From: Spirochaetales bacterium
GTDB lineage: Bacteria > Spirochaetota > Spirochaetia > DSM-2461
Assembly: GCA_016936555.1 (NCBI GenBank)
Contig: JAFGXR010000021.1
Location: 1 to 64,000, forward strand
DNA length: 64,000 bases
Direction of reading: 5' to 3'
In this document: one piece after another, positions 1 to 8,493 of the stretch
Position numbering within the stretch: position 1 is the stretch's first letter
Layout of the letters: each line of letters opens with the position of its first letter
The notes under the pieces: model-generated
Told to the model about the DNA's origin: nothing
What the model saw: only the letters and a program-made list of their open reading frames with translations
The model's database searches: none
Translations under genes and position numbers: made by a program

Positions 1-588
1 GTATCGTCTTCCGGTTCTTCCTCTTCGAGGGAAATCTCGTCAAGCGTCAGGTCTTCGGAACCGAAATCATCAGAGTCCTCTTCGATTTCAATTTCATCGA
101 GTGAAAACTCCGTATCCTCTTCCGGCAGTTCCTCTTCGAGGGAAATCTCGTCGAGCGTCAGGTCTTCGGAACCGAAATCATCAGAGTCCTCTTCGATTTC
201 AATTTCATCGAGTGAAAACTCCGTATCCTCTTCCGGTTCTTCCTCTTCGAGGGAAATCTCGTCGAGTGTCAGGTCTTCGGAACCGAAGTCATCAGAGTCA
301 TCTTCGATTTCAATTTCATCGAGTGAAAACTCCGTATCCTCTTCCAATAGTTCATCATCGAGGGAAATCTCGTCGAGTGTCAGGTCTTCGGAACCGAAGT
401 CATCAGAGTCCTCTTCGATTTCAATTTCACCGAGAGAAAACTCCGTATCCTCTTCCGGCAGTTCCTCTTCGAGGGAAATCTCGTCGAGTGTCAGGTCTTC
501 GGAACCGAAGTCATCAGAGTCCTCTTCGATTTCAATTTCATCGAGTGAAAACTCCGTATCCTCTTCCGGCAGTTCTTCATCGAAGGAT
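1..588. repeat. 111-bp tandem repeat array inside the acidic protein gene
   Basis: The unit beginning GTGAAAACTCCGTATCCTC recurs at 101, 212, 323, 434 (GAGAAAACTC variant) and 545, exactly 111 bp apart. Position 1 is in phase with the same unit. That gives just over five copies inside the window, and the array may continue to the left. The copies differ at only a few bases. The period is a multiple of three (37 codons), so gain or loss of a unit keeps the frame of the host gene. Confidence 0.95.
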
Positions 589-1946
589 ATTCCTACCTCT
601 TCGGTTAAATCAGGACCAGGTTCGAGAGCTTCTTCATCTATAGATATTTCATCGAAAGCTATTTCATTGTCCGGGCCGATATCGACTGTAATTTCATTTT
701 CTTCATCAAGAAATGAATTAACATCTATCTGCTCAAAGTCACCATCGCTGCTTTCTTCGACAAGGTTGTCGTCAAATGAGGAAAGGTCGATATCTTCGAG
801 ATCTTCAAAGGGGACTGATTTTTCCGATTCAGAAAAACTTCCGCCATCCAGTTCCTCTTCAACCGCGATGTCAATTTCTTCTCCCTCGTCGAACACCCCA
901 TCTTCATCCTCTTCGATTATGAAAGACTCTTCTATCCGGTTTTCCGAAATGTATGACTCAACAAGTTCCTCATTGCCGGACATTTCAGAAAGGGACGGTG
1001 AATTTTCGTCAGCACTGTATTCTTCGACTGTAAAGCTATCGCCATCAGACCCTTCAAATTCTTCTACGGAAAAAGATTCACCATCAATTTCGAAACTCTC
1101 TCCCGAATCGTCCATATCGGGAATATCGTCCAGATCGAAATCTTCGGGTATGTCATTATTAATAATCAATTCCTCGGACATGAAATCATCATCAATCTCA
1201 GTCAGTTCCGCCAGAGCCGGATCATCTTCTCCCAGTGACAGATCATCGAGTAGAGAGTCGTCGAGTTCTGTGTTGCCAATGAGATCTTCCGTATCCTGAA
1301 ATTCATCTTCATCGAGTATATTCGATTCATTGAACTCTTCCGGAATTTCATCACCTTCTCCGGTACTGATTATATCATCGAGATCAGGCTCTACTTCCAC
1401 TGATGCCGATTCAAGGATATTGTCCAGTTCATCCCCGGTAAGAGCTATTGTTTCATCATCGTCCTCATCGAAAAAACCGGTTGACTGAGCTTCTGCTTCC
1501 GGAGGAAACGACATAGATGATTCGGGAGACTTCTGAATCTGGCTTAATTCTTTTTTAAGGTCTTTTACTTCATTCCGAAGACCCACGAGCTCATTTTCAA
1601 TGCTTTGAAGGATTTTCATGGAAAGGTCAGGGTTTTTTGCCTGCCCTCCTGTGAAATCATCGTCAGGAAGCTCCATACCGAATGTATCGTCTTCTTCATC
1701 ATCGAGATCGCCGAACTCATCAAAGGAAATATCTCCGAAAGAACTCTCGGTTTCGCTGGATTCAAGTTCACCGAGAAGCATTTCCTCTTCTTCAGTCATA
1801 AGTGCGTTTTCAGGATCGCCATCTATTGCGAAATCGATATCAAGGTTATCAGTTTCGAGATCTTCAGGGCTGCCTTTTACCCAGCTCCCGTATTGTTCGA
1901 GCTCTTTTTCCGCTTCTTCGAAGTTCTTCGGTTTATTTGCTGCCAT
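1..1946 (-). CDS. Highly acidic tandem-repeat protein (3' end outside window)
   Basis: I do not recognise a family. The frame is open from the ATG at 1946 to the left edge (about 648 residues seen, no stop). The start follows an AGGAGCG ribosome-binding site, and the protein begins MAANKPKNFEEAEKEL. Composition is dominated by Asp, Glu, Ser, Leu and Ile. A short segment near residues 110-140 (MKILQSIENELVGLRNEVKDLKKEL) looks like a coiled coil. There is no signal peptide or membrane segment, so it is probably cytoplasmic. From about residue 455 on it becomes 37-residue repeats of the type EEDTEFSLDEIEIEED / SDDFGSEDLTLDEISL. The opposite strand also stays open across the repeats, but this is a by-product of the repeat composition. 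The function is unknown; a scaffold or charge-rich spacer is a guess. Confidence 0.8.
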   Translation of the reverse strand, partial: MAANKPKNFEEAEKELEQYGSWVKGSPEDLETDNLDIDFAIDGDPENALMTEEEEMLLGELESSETESSFGDISFDEFGDLDDEEDDTFGMELPDDDFTGGQAKNPDLSMKILQSIENELVGLRNEVKDLKKELSQIQKSPESSMSFPPEAEAQSTGFFDEDDDETIALTGDELDNILESASVEVEPDLDDIISTGEGDEIPEEFNESNILDEDEFQDTEDLIGNTELDDSLLDDLSLGEDDPALAELTEIDDDFMSEELIINNDIPEDFDLDDIPDMDDSGESFEIDGESFSVEEFEGSDGDSFTVEEYSADENSPSLSEMSGNEELVESYISENRIEESFIIEEDEDGVFDEGEEIDIAVEEELDGGSFSESEKSVPFEDLEDIDLSSFDDNLVEESSDGDFEQIDVNSFLDEENEITVDIGPDNEIAFDEISIDEEALEPGPDLTEEVGISFDEELPEEDTEFSLDEIEIEEDSDDFGSEDLTLDEISLEEELPEEDTEFSLGEIEIEEDSDDFGSEDLTLDEISLDDELLEEDTEFSLDEIEIEDDSDDFGSEDLTLDEISLEEEEPEEDTEFSLDEIEIEEDSDDFGSEDLTLDEISLEEELPEEDTEFSLDEIEIEEDSDDFGSEDLTLDEISLEEEEPEDD

Positions 1947-2066
1947 AAACGCTCCTGAATATTTTCCAAACGTAATTATAATGTAACATCTTATTGATTA
2001 TCGGACAATAGAAGTGAAATTTTAAGCAAAATGAAAGTCTTCAGGAAAGTCCGGTTTTATCCGTAA

Positions 2067-2516
2067 ATGTATGGTATGAAATGGTCAATTTTTCTTTTCT
2101 CCCTGCTTATCGGTTTAAGCGTATACAGTGTTCTTATTTTTGCGAAAGGCGACACCGGTCTGTCGGCAATGGAACAGGCAGAGAGCTATAAAAATCTTCT
2201 CTCGGAAAATCTCGATGAGATCCGGGAAATTAACAGGGAGCTGACAGTTGACTTCGACGCTTTATCCTCCGATGAGGAGTTGATCAAGCTGAAGGCGAGG
2301 GCTTTGGGATATTATGAAGCTGCGGATCATCTGGTGCATATCGTAAACTGGAATCCCGATGCGAACGAATACAAACCGGGTTTTATCGTAAAAAGGGATT
2401 ACAAAATCAACGTTGATGAAAAGCCTTTCCGTATTCTGGGGTTGACCGGAGCTCTTTCGGTGATGATTGCCGGACTGACACTCAATCTGTCCGGTTTCAG
2501 AAGAAACCGGATCTGA
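2067..2516 (+). CDS. FtsB/DivIC-like septum formation initiator family protein
   Basis: This 149-residue protein has one N-terminal membrane segment (residues 5-25). A helical, charged region follows (about 33-75) with a DEELIKLKARALGYY stretch resembling the end of the FtsB/DivIC domain. A second hydrophobic segment lies at 122-142. FtsB/DivIC proteins are small bitopic coiled-coil components of the division complex; a second C-terminal membrane helix is not typical. The start is uncertain: ATG at 2067 or in-frame ATG at 2076, neither with a good ribosome-binding site. It is transcribed divergently from the acidic repeat gene and converges on the ABC ATPase gene, with 3 bp between the stops. 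Assignment is moderate and rests on architecture rather than a strict motif. Confidence 0.6.
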   Translation: MYGMKWSIFLFSLLIGLSVYSVLIFAKGDTGLSAMEQAESYKNLLSENLDEIREINRELTVDFDALSSDEELIKLKARALGYYEAADHLVHIVNWNPDANEYKPGFIVKRDYKINVDEKPFRILGLTGALSVMIAGLTLNLSGFRRNRI

Positions 2517-2519
2517 TAT

Positions 2520-3344
2520 CTATTCAATGACTTTTGCATTGATGCCGCTTAAGTCTTTTTCTGACACTTCACCGAGCATATGATGGCGATAGAGGTTTTC
2601 CCGCTGATGGAGCATATCCATAGGCACCTGATAAGCTTTTTCCAGATTCTCTCTGGTCAACAGTTCAGATGTCAGTCCCGTTAGGATCTGCCCTTCTTTT
2701 GTAAATAGCAGAACTGATTCGGAATACTTCAGAGAAAGATCGATTTCATGAACGGAGTAGTATATTGTCACATTGTATCGGGCAGCATATTCATTCAGGT
2801 ATGCCAGTACTGTTGCTTTGCGGTCGGTTTCAAGGGCGAATACCGGTTCATCCATCATAATAATCGATGAGCCGTAGAGAAGTGAAAAGGCGATAACCGT
2901 TCTCTGCATTTCACCCTTGCTGATCTCTCCGGTTCTTTTCCCGAGAAGAGGTGAGAGATCCAGAATATCTATGATTTTATTCAGAAGATCCGGTTCTCTG
3001 GTTACATGAAAGCCGTTCTCGTAGATACTGGAAAGGAGCTCTCCGATAGTTTCCTCCGTTTCGAACTCCATATTCTGATAGATGAAAGATACGAGTCCGT
3101 TTCTTTCTTCTTCGCTGGCCAGCTCTCTACTGTCCCTGCAGAGAATCTCAACAGTCCCTGTATCAGGTTGCAAACGTCCTCCTGCGATAAGCAGCAACGT
3201 CGATTTCCCCGTACCGTTCTGCCCGACAAGAGAAACAACTCCCCCGGGCAGATCCAATGACATATCTTTAAAAACAGGTTTATCCTCTTCATAAGAAAAA
3301 CTTATGTTTTTAAGAGAGATAGGCGCTTTTTCCCTTTTGCTCAT
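2520..3344 (-). CDS. ABC transporter ATP-binding protein (orphan ATPase)
   Basis: A single ABC ATPase domain of 274 residues. The Walker A motif GQNGTGKST is at about 41-49. A Q-loop (IYQNMEF), the signature ISKGEMQR and Walker B SIIMMDEP follow, then a switch histidine (YSVHEID). It would energise a membrane transporter, but no permease gene lies beside it, so its partner and substrate are unknown. I chose the ATG at 3344, with CGGAG 11 bases upstream. A TTG nine bases earlier would sit only three bases from that site. It is last in a minus-strand run after the M20-like and gpgS genes (27 bp gap), so co-transcription is likely. Confidence 0.85.
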   Translation of the reverse strand: MSKREKAPISLKNISFSYEEDKPVFKDMSLDLPGGVVSLVGQNGTGKSTLLLIAGGRLQPDTGTVEILCRDSRELASEEERNGLVSFIYQNMEFETEETIGELLSSIYENGFHVTREPDLLNKIIDILDLSPLLGKRTGEISKGEMQRTVIAFSLLYGSSIIMMDEPVFALETDRKATVLAYLNEYAARYNVTIYYSVHEIDLSLKYSESVLLFTKEGQILTGLTSELLTRENLEKAYQVPMDMLHQRENLYRHHMLGEVSEKDLSGINAKVIE

Positions 3345-3371
3345 AATTGACAATACTCCGATTGATTAAAC

Positions 3372-4346
3372 TTACGAACGACCGAACTTTTCCCTGTACT
3401 CCGGGATCGTAATCATAGGGGGTCTTTCGTATTCCCGGATATTGTACTCTATCGTTTCAAAAGTTTCATCCCTAACCTGAAACTGCCTGAAAACCGTATT
3501 CAGTTCGGGTAAGTGTTCAATATCGTGTTTCTTTTTCAACCGGTGGAGAAAGGTCTGGAGAATCCCGAAAGACATCTTTCCCAGAGCCCTGGTCGTCTGA
3601 TTGCGGTGAACACGCTGATCCAGATCGGTCTGGGCAAAAGCGTTTAAACCGTATTCTTCATAGATATCTAAGAGATGGGACGTTTCAACACCGTATCCGA
3701 TGGGAAAGGGGATTTTTTCGATGACATCGCGGCGGACGGCATATTCTCCTGAAAGCGGCTGAATGATGGCAGTCAGATCGGGATAAAAAAGTGAAAATAA
3801 GGGTCTCGTCAGGATTTCGGTCACTCGGCCTCCCCCGGAAGGGCGGATGCTGCCCGAAAAAGCCAGGGGCCGGTCGTAAAAGGCTTTGACATACTGTACT
3901 TCAGGCTTGAGAAGAAGAGGCGCAACCAGCCCGTAGACGAAACGGGGGTGTATATTTTTTATATCCGCATCAATATAAACAATGATATCGCCTTTCAATT
4001 GATAAATGGCTTTCCAGAGATTTTCTCCTTTTCCTTTTTTATCCTCCAGTTGCGGCAATATCTGAGCTGCCAGATAGGTGTCGGCTCCGAAAGATGAAGC
4101 GACTTCGAGAGTCCTGTCCTCGGATCCCGAATCGATAACAGCAATTTCATCGAGAAGGGGAAAGCGCTCCATCAGTTCCGATTTGAAAAGAACGATTTCT
4201 TTTCCGATAGTCTTTTCTTCATTGAGCGTGGGGATACACAGGGAAATGGACAGCTTCTGAGCTTCTTTCAGCTCCACCAGTTCCTTTATATTGGAAAATT
4301 GAGAGTGGTGGAATGTGTTGTTTTTTAGCCAATCATTAATTTGCAT
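3372..4346 (-). CDS. gpgS: Glucosyl-3-phosphoglycerate synthase
   Basis: A GT-A fold glycosyltransferase of 324 residues, resembling GpgS (GT81). This enzyme transfers glucose from a sugar nucleotide to 3-phosphoglycerate, the first step to glucosylglycerate, a compatible solute. Visible motifs are PTLNEEKTIG near the N-terminus, VIDSGSEDRT, the metal-binding YIDADIKNIHPRF, and a later LSGEYAVRRDVIEKIPFPIGYGVE block typical of the family. I chose the ATG at 4346 because a G-rich ribosome-binding site precedes it with a 7-base spacer. It overlaps the 3' end of the M20-like gene by 11 bp, so translation is probably coupled. No obvious phosphatase (GpgP) gene is adjacent. Confidence 0.85.
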   Translation of the reverse strand: MQINDWLKNNTFHHSQFSNIKELVELKEAQKLSISLCIPTLNEEKTIGKEIVLFKSELMERFPLLDEIAVIDSGSEDRTLEVASSFGADTYLAAQILPQLEDKKGKGENLWKAIYQLKGDIIVYIDADIKNIHPRFVYGLVAPLLLKPEVQYVKAFYDRPLAFSGSIRPSGGGRVTEILTRPLFSLFYPDLTAIIQPLSGEYAVRRDVIEKIPFPIGYGVETSHLLDIYEEYGLNAFAQTDLDQRVHRNQTTRALGKMSFGILQTFLHRLKKKHDIEHLPELNTVFRQFQVRDETFETIEYNIREYERPPMITIPEYREKFGRS

Positions 4347-5505
4347 TGCAGAACCCCCCGTCAATCGCTTCGATAAGCGCCACAAGTTGAGCCAGTCCTG
4401 TGAATATCGGCTCAATCTGAATTGATTCATCGAGCTCTCCGAGATTTTCTCCGGAAGTTATCCCCATGGTTATTGCCGGGATCTCCTTATCTATAAATGC
4501 AGCCAGTTCTGAAGTTGACGGGGAAAAACGAGGTTTTATGCCCAGGTGATTTAATATATCCCGGCTTCGGGAATTGAGGGGGTGTGAGAAGAGGGTCCCG
4601 CCGGGTTTCCGTCTGGCTATTTCGTGAAACAAAACCTCTGAGCCTGTTTTGGAAGACATTTCATCAGCCAGATTTCCGATATCTTCGGCGAGGGACTCCA
4701 CCATTTCTTCAGATTCACTCCTGATTTCGAATTTGAGCTTTGCTTTCATCGCCTGCATGTTATAGGAACTTCCGGCTTCGACGGATCCGAGATTGATGCT
4801 GGTTCTCGGCCGGCCGGGAAGTGGTATTTCAAGTATTCTGGAAATCATTTCCGTCATATTGACTATGGCTCCGACCGAATTGAAACGGGTCCAGTCGTAC
4901 TCTTCGGGAATTTTATAAGTCAATTCACCTCTGAGCATCCCGATAGAAGAATAACTGATTCTACCGAGCTGTACGCCTTCTATACAGATACCGCTGCTGA
5001 TGCTCATCTGGGAATGATCCAGAAAAAAACGCAATCCCTCAAGATCCCCTTTACCCAGGCTTCTCGATGTCCCGATGAGAATAATATTGGAATTGAATTG
5101 CAACCCCAGCTCCTTGAGAATCAGAGGCAGGGTGACGAGAGCAGAAAGACCCGCTCCGTTATCCGCCACTCCGGGACCGGTAACCAGATTGGGCTGAATT
5201 GAAACTGTCGTATCGGTATTTTCAGGAAAAACCGTATCCATATGGGCACAGAGAAGAATATTGCCTTCTCCGGTTTTTCCGGGAATAACGGCAAGGGCAT
5301 TTGACTTTTCATCGACCGAACAGTTTTGTAGCTCATAGTCGGTAAACCGCTCCAGGATAAAATTCCTGCGTTTTTCTTCCATAAAGGTCGGTGCCGGAAT
5401 TTCACTCAGCATAACCAGGTTGGCGAGAAATATATCTTTCAGATGGTATATCCTTTCTACATAGCTATCCAGTTTTCCAAGAATATCAACGAAATTTTGT
5501 GCCAT
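4336..5505 (-). CDS. M20-family peptidase-like protein, catalytic residues altered
   Basis: A 389-residue protein with the M20/M28 metallohydrolase layout (deacetylase, desuccinylase and peptidase T relatives). It has a metal-binding CAHMDTVFP and a GVADNGAGL segment carrying the bridging Asp. A dimerisation domain lies around 190-300. The region where M20 enzymes have an adjacent Glu-Glu pair (GEEG.GDL.G) reads IGTSRSLGKGDLEG, so both glutamates are missing. The C-terminal segment that normally carries the last metal-binding His reads GENLGELDESIQIE, without the His. It may therefore be a non-catalytic homologue or use other chemistry. It is first gene of the operon with gpgS and an ABC ATPase. 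Confidence 0.75.
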   Translation of the reverse strand: MAQNFVDILGKLDSYVERIYHLKDIFLANLVMLSEIPAPTFMEEKRRNFILERFTDYELQNCSVDEKSNALAVIPGKTGEGNILLCAHMDTVFPENTDTTVSIQPNLVTGPGVADNGAGLSALVTLPLILKELGLQFNSNIILIGTSRSLGKGDLEGLRFFLDHSQMSISSGICIEGVQLGRISYSSIGMLRGELTYKIPEEYDWTRFNSVGAIVNMTEMISRILEIPLPGRPRTSINLGSVEAGSSYNMQAMKAKLKFEIRSESEEMVESLAEDIGNLADEMSSKTGSEVLFHEIARRKPGGTLFSHPLNSRSRDILNHLGIKPRFSPSTSELAAFIDKEIPAITMGITSGENLGELDESIQIEPIFTGLAQLVALIEAIDGGFCNAN

Positions 5506-5655
5506 TTTTTTTCAGTTCCCGTAGATTTTATGATGTGTCTTTATAAATGATAGTATAGATGGCGCCGAAAAAAAATGGAAAAAAAATCCAGGATGTTTGT
5601 AGAATAAAACAACAAATGGCGGTATTATTATTTACTTTTCCTAAGAGAGGTCCTT

Positions 5656-6954
5656 ATGAGCCAGAAAATCGATTTTACAATTTCTAAATTAGGGAGGAAT
5701 ACTGTTAAATCTCCTATACCCTATTCTGTTGAAAAAGAGCAGGGAGGGGCTAGATTTGTCAGTGATGATGAATTTATTCTTCCTTCCAATACGGTAAGAG
5801 ACCAGAATTCAGCCAAACTTCTGGAGAAAGCCGGCCCCAGGGAAATGATCTATTTCAATCCCAATCATGTCCATGCCGCCATTGTCACATGCGGCGGGCT
5901 CTGCCCGGGTTTGAATGATGTTATCCGTGCTGTTGTCAGAACTCTCTGGTATCGCTACGGTGTTCAGAGAATCACGGGGATCCGGATGGGGTATAAGGGG
6001 TTTCTCCCGGAATACAATCTTCCCGTGAAAGAGCTCAATCCCTATATCGTGGATCATATTCATAATATGGGCGGGTCCATTCTCGGCTCATCCCGCGGCG
6101 GATCCGATACGGTCAGAATCGTTGACGCCATGGAGAGAATGAATCTGAATATCCTCTTCGCGATCGGAGGTGACGGAACGCAGCGGGGAGCTTTGGCTAT
6201 TACCGAGGAAATAAAAAAGCGCAATCTGAATATCGCTGTCATAGGGGTTCCAAAGACCATTGATAATGATCTCAGTTTTATACATAAGTCCTTCGGTTTC
6301 GACACGGCGGTTGAAAGAGCGGTGGAAGCTGTCAACACGGCTCATACAGAAGCGAAATCTGCCATAGACGGTGTCGGACTAGTCAAACTGATGGGCCGGG
6401 AATCGGGATTTATCGCAGCCCATACTTCTCTGGCAACAAGTGAAGTTAACTTCTGCCTGATCCCGGAGGCTGAGTTTTCTCTTGAAGGAGAAAACGGATT
6501 GTTAAAGAAGCTGGAAGAAAGGCTCGACGCAAGACATCACGCGGTCATAGTCGTCGCGGAAGGGGCCGGTCAGAATCTTCTTGAAGTGTCGGGTGAAACA
6601 GATGAATCGGGAAATAAAAGACTGGCAGACATAGGACTATATCTCAAGGAAAAAATCACAGCCCATTTTAAAACGATAGGAAGAGAATCTTCTCTCAAAT
6701 ATATTGACCCCGGTTATATGATACGCGCATCGGCAGCAAATCCCGTTGATTCTCTCTATTGTGCCCGACTGGGAGCCAATGCCGTCCATGCCGCCATGTC
6801 GGGACGGACAGGGATGCTGATTTCGCAATGGAACAATGCCTTTGTTCATGTTCCGATCGATATGGCCGTATCGAAAAAGAATTGCGTGGATCCCGAAGGC
6901 AGTCTCTGGAGAGATGTTATAGAGTCTACCAGGCAGCCGGCCCGTATGTATTGA
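5656..6954 (+). CDS. pfkA: 6-phosphofructokinase (ATP- or PPi-dependent, TP0542-like)
   Basis: Phosphorylates fructose 6-phosphate in glycolysis. The 432-residue protein has an N-terminal extension of about 75 residues, then CGGLCPGLNDVIR, GGDGT (171-175), PKTIDND (199-205) and KLMGRESGFIA. These place it with the long phosphofructokinases of spirochaetes and trypanosomes. The donor is not settled by sequence. Gly after GGD is usual for ATP enzymes, whereas the Lys in PKTIDND is usual for PPi enzymes and for the trypanosome-type ATP enzymes. The ATG at 5656 follows an AGAGAGG ribosome-binding site. It stands alone on the plus strand, divergent from the M20-like operon. Confidence 0.9.
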   Translation: MSQKIDFTISKLGRNTVKSPIPYSVEKEQGGARFVSDDEFILPSNTVRDQNSAKLLEKAGPREMIYFNPNHVHAAIVTCGGLCPGLNDVIRAVVRTLWYRYGVQRITGIRMGYKGFLPEYNLPVKELNPYIVDHIHNMGGSILGSSRGGSDTVRIVDAMERMNLNILFAIGGDGTQRGALAITEEIKKRNLNIAVIGVPKTIDNDLSFIHKSFGFDTAVERAVEAVNTAHTEAKSAIDGVGLVKLMGRESGFIAAHTSLATSEVNFCLIPEAEFSLEGENGLLKKLEERLDARHHAVIVVAEGAGQNLLEVSGETDESGNKRLADIGLYLKEKITAHFKTIGRESSLKYIDPGYMIRASAANPVDSLYCARLGANAVHAAMSGRTGMLISQWNNAFVHVPIDMAVSKKNCVDPEGSLWRDVIESTRQPARMY

Positions 6955-6972
6955 TAACAGAAGAAAAAAATC

Positions 6973-8013
6973 TTGACTGATACAGCGTTTCATTTAGACT
7001 ATTCAAATATGAATAAACTAGAAGATAAACATTTCATTGAAAATGTTGAGAATTTGATTGATCCCGAAGAAGCCGGTCTTCTCTTTTTCTTTCAGAAGTT
7101 CAGAAATCTGCTCCCGAAATCTGTTTTCAGAAAAATCCTCTTGAGAACATCAAAGAAAAATCCCCGTATCGGCTTTGTCATTGAGCCCTACAGTTTCTTT
7201 CTTTTTTTCAAGTTGAAAGATGTTGACCGGGTCAGGGATCTGCTGCCTGAAAGATATGAGCTGATTAAAAGCCGTATTTTTGCCGACGAAGAACCGGAGT
7301 ATTATTTGGGTCTGGGGATATTCAATACGAGAGCCACGACTTTCTGGGGTGCGAGGCTGGAGTGTTATCTCATTGCCCGGGATAAGGAAACAGGTCTTCC
7401 TTCATGGATTTTTCTCGATGTTCTAAGTAATACACTTATTGCTATGCCGAAGACCGGTATTGAATCTCCTAATTGTGAAAAATCCTTTATAACGACAAAC
7501 TCAAGGGGAGAAATTTATCTCGATTTCATTGAGAAAAAATCAAAAAGACAGATAAAAGTCCACGGTACTATCGTAAATGGAAAAATGCGCAATCTGGACC
7601 AGCCCCTATGGCTGATGGGCAATACTTCCATCGGCCATATAAAGTCGCTCGCCGGAAAGAACGATGATCCTTTCGCCGTTATTTTCGATCCTGCTGAAGT
7701 AGAGAAATGTCTGGAAATTCCCGTAGAGGATATCTCCGTTGACATCAATACACTTTTTCCCGGTTTGGCGGAAACCCGAATATCAAAGGTGCTCTGCTTT
7801 CCCTATGCGCAGCATTATATCGCAGACAGTCCCGGTTGCAGAACCTTCATCAGAGACAGGGAATCGATGATCGATTTCTACAGGGAAATGTCGGATAAAG
7901 CCGGTATGAAGTCTTTTTCTACCAGGGGAATACGGAAAGTGTTTTATGGTGGGATGATCGCAACCGGAATTATGTCGGTGTTGTATATTCTTTCCCTATG
8001 GGGAATCGTTTAA
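6973..8013 (+). CDS. Conserved hypothetical protein with C-terminal membrane anchor
   Basis: I do not recognise this 346-residue protein. It has no signal peptide. One hydrophobic segment at about 322-342 (GGMIATGIMSVLYILSLWGIV) would anchor it by its C-terminus, leaving a soluble domain in the cytoplasm. The domain is rich in beta-type alternation, and nothing in it reads as a known catalytic motif. The start is ambiguous: TTG at 6973 has a weak AGAAGAAA upstream, while ATG at 7009 has none. It lies 18 bp after the phosphofructokinase gene, so it probably shares that transcript, which ends at the terminator at 8017-8046. Confidence 0.7.
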   Translation: MTDTAFHLDYSNMNKLEDKHFIENVENLIDPEEAGLLFFFQKFRNLLPKSVFRKILLRTSKKNPRIGFVIEPYSFFLFFKLKDVDRVRDLLPERYELIKSRIFADEEPEYYLGLGIFNTRATTFWGARLECYLIARDKETGLPSWIFLDVLSNTLIAMPKTGIESPNCEKSFITTNSRGEIYLDFIEKKSKRQIKVHGTIVNGKMRNLDQPLWLMGNTSIGHIKSLAGKNDDPFAVIFDPAEVEKCLEIPVEDISVDINTLFPGLAETRISKVLCFPYAQHYIADSPGCRTFIRDRESMIDFYREMSDKAGMKSFSTRGIRKVFYGGMIATGIMSVLYILSLWGIV

Positions 8014-8016
8014 AAA

Positions 8017-8046
8017 AAACCGTGGAGTCCTTAAGATCCACGGTTT
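8017..8046. terminator. Bidirectional intrinsic terminator
   Basis: A perfect 10-bp stem AAACCGTGGA / TCCACGGTTT with a 10-base loop lies between two converging genes. The plus strand continues into ATTTC after the TTT of the stem, and the minus strand continues into a run of T (AAAAAAA on plus before the stem). It can serve both the gene ending at 8013 and the minus-strand gene ending at 8071. Confidence 0.85.
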
Positions 8047-8070
8047 ATTTCTATAAATTTGATCAGGAAG

Positions 8071-8274
8071 CTATCGGATAAAACCCTGTTCCTGAGCCAA
8101 GTCGTATTCATCTGGATAATCTTCAAGTTCGTCAATGCTTATGCCGTAGTGATCGAAGTAATCGTAGTCTGGATCATCTTCATATTTTTCGATTTCTCTT
8201 TCGGCATCATGGCGGTCATCGAAAACTGCGATCAAATTTGCTCCGTCGGTTACAAACCAAAGTTTTGAGCTCAT
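8071..8274 (-). CDS. Small acidic conserved hypothetical protein (67 aa)
   Basis: A 67-residue cytoplasmic protein beginning MSSKLWFVTDGANLIAVFDD, rich in Asp, Glu and Tyr. The AGGAGAACAGT spacing before the ATG at 8274 is an excellent ribosome-binding site, which supports it over the antisense frame in the same stretch. The N-terminal half could form a small alpha/beta fold with an acidic tail (EKYEDDPDYDYFDHYG). The function is unknown. It is a single gene bounded by the terminator at 8017-8046. Confidence 0.75.
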   Translation of the reverse strand: MSSKLWFVTDGANLIAVFDDRHDAEREIEKYEDDPDYDYFDHYGISIDELEDYPDEYDLAQEQGFIR

Positions 8275-8405
8275 ACTGTTCTCCTAATGGAAAGAGATCG
8301 TATAAATGTGAATAGGTGAAGGATCCACTCCATGCCTAACCTGTCACTTATACCTTTTATTTTCACCCTCCAGGGGAAAAATCTCTTCCAAGAAATAAAG
8401 ATATA

Positions 8406-8442
8406 AGCAGACATTGTTAGCATATAGGTTCCTTTGTCTGCT
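8406..8442. repeat. Inverted repeats in the 8275-8493 intergenic stretch
   Basis: This 219-bp gap holds no gene that I can support. It contains a perfect 8-bp inverted repeat AGCAGACA / TGTCTGCT (8406-8413 and 8435-8442) with a 21-base loop. A separate near-adjacent dyad CTATTGA-G-TCAATAG lies at 8474-8488, just after the stop of the HsmA-family gene. Neither is followed by a convincing T-run. They could be operators, a weak terminator, or chance. Confidence 0.4.
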
Positions 8443-8493
8443 AAGAATTAATTTCTCAATACACCTTTTTGAGCTATTGAGTCAATAGAGAAA

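Noticed and set aside
101-643. Plus-strand open frame of 180 codons over the repeat array
   Set aside because: It is the antisense of the acidic repeat gene and stays open because the 111-bp repeats lack stops in that frame. It has no ribosome-binding site and gives an implausible Arg/Pro-rich product.
667-1299. Plus-strand Ser-rich frame of 210 codons
   Set aside because: Antisense of the Asp/Glu-rich coding strand, where GAA/GAT codons read as TTC/ATC and TCN. No ribosome-binding site and no family resemblance.
8059-8268. Plus-strand hydrophobic 69-residue frame
   Set aside because: It lies opposite the small acidic gene at 8071-8274, which has an excellent ribosome-binding site. The hydrophobic reading is the complement of Asp/Glu/Tyr codons.
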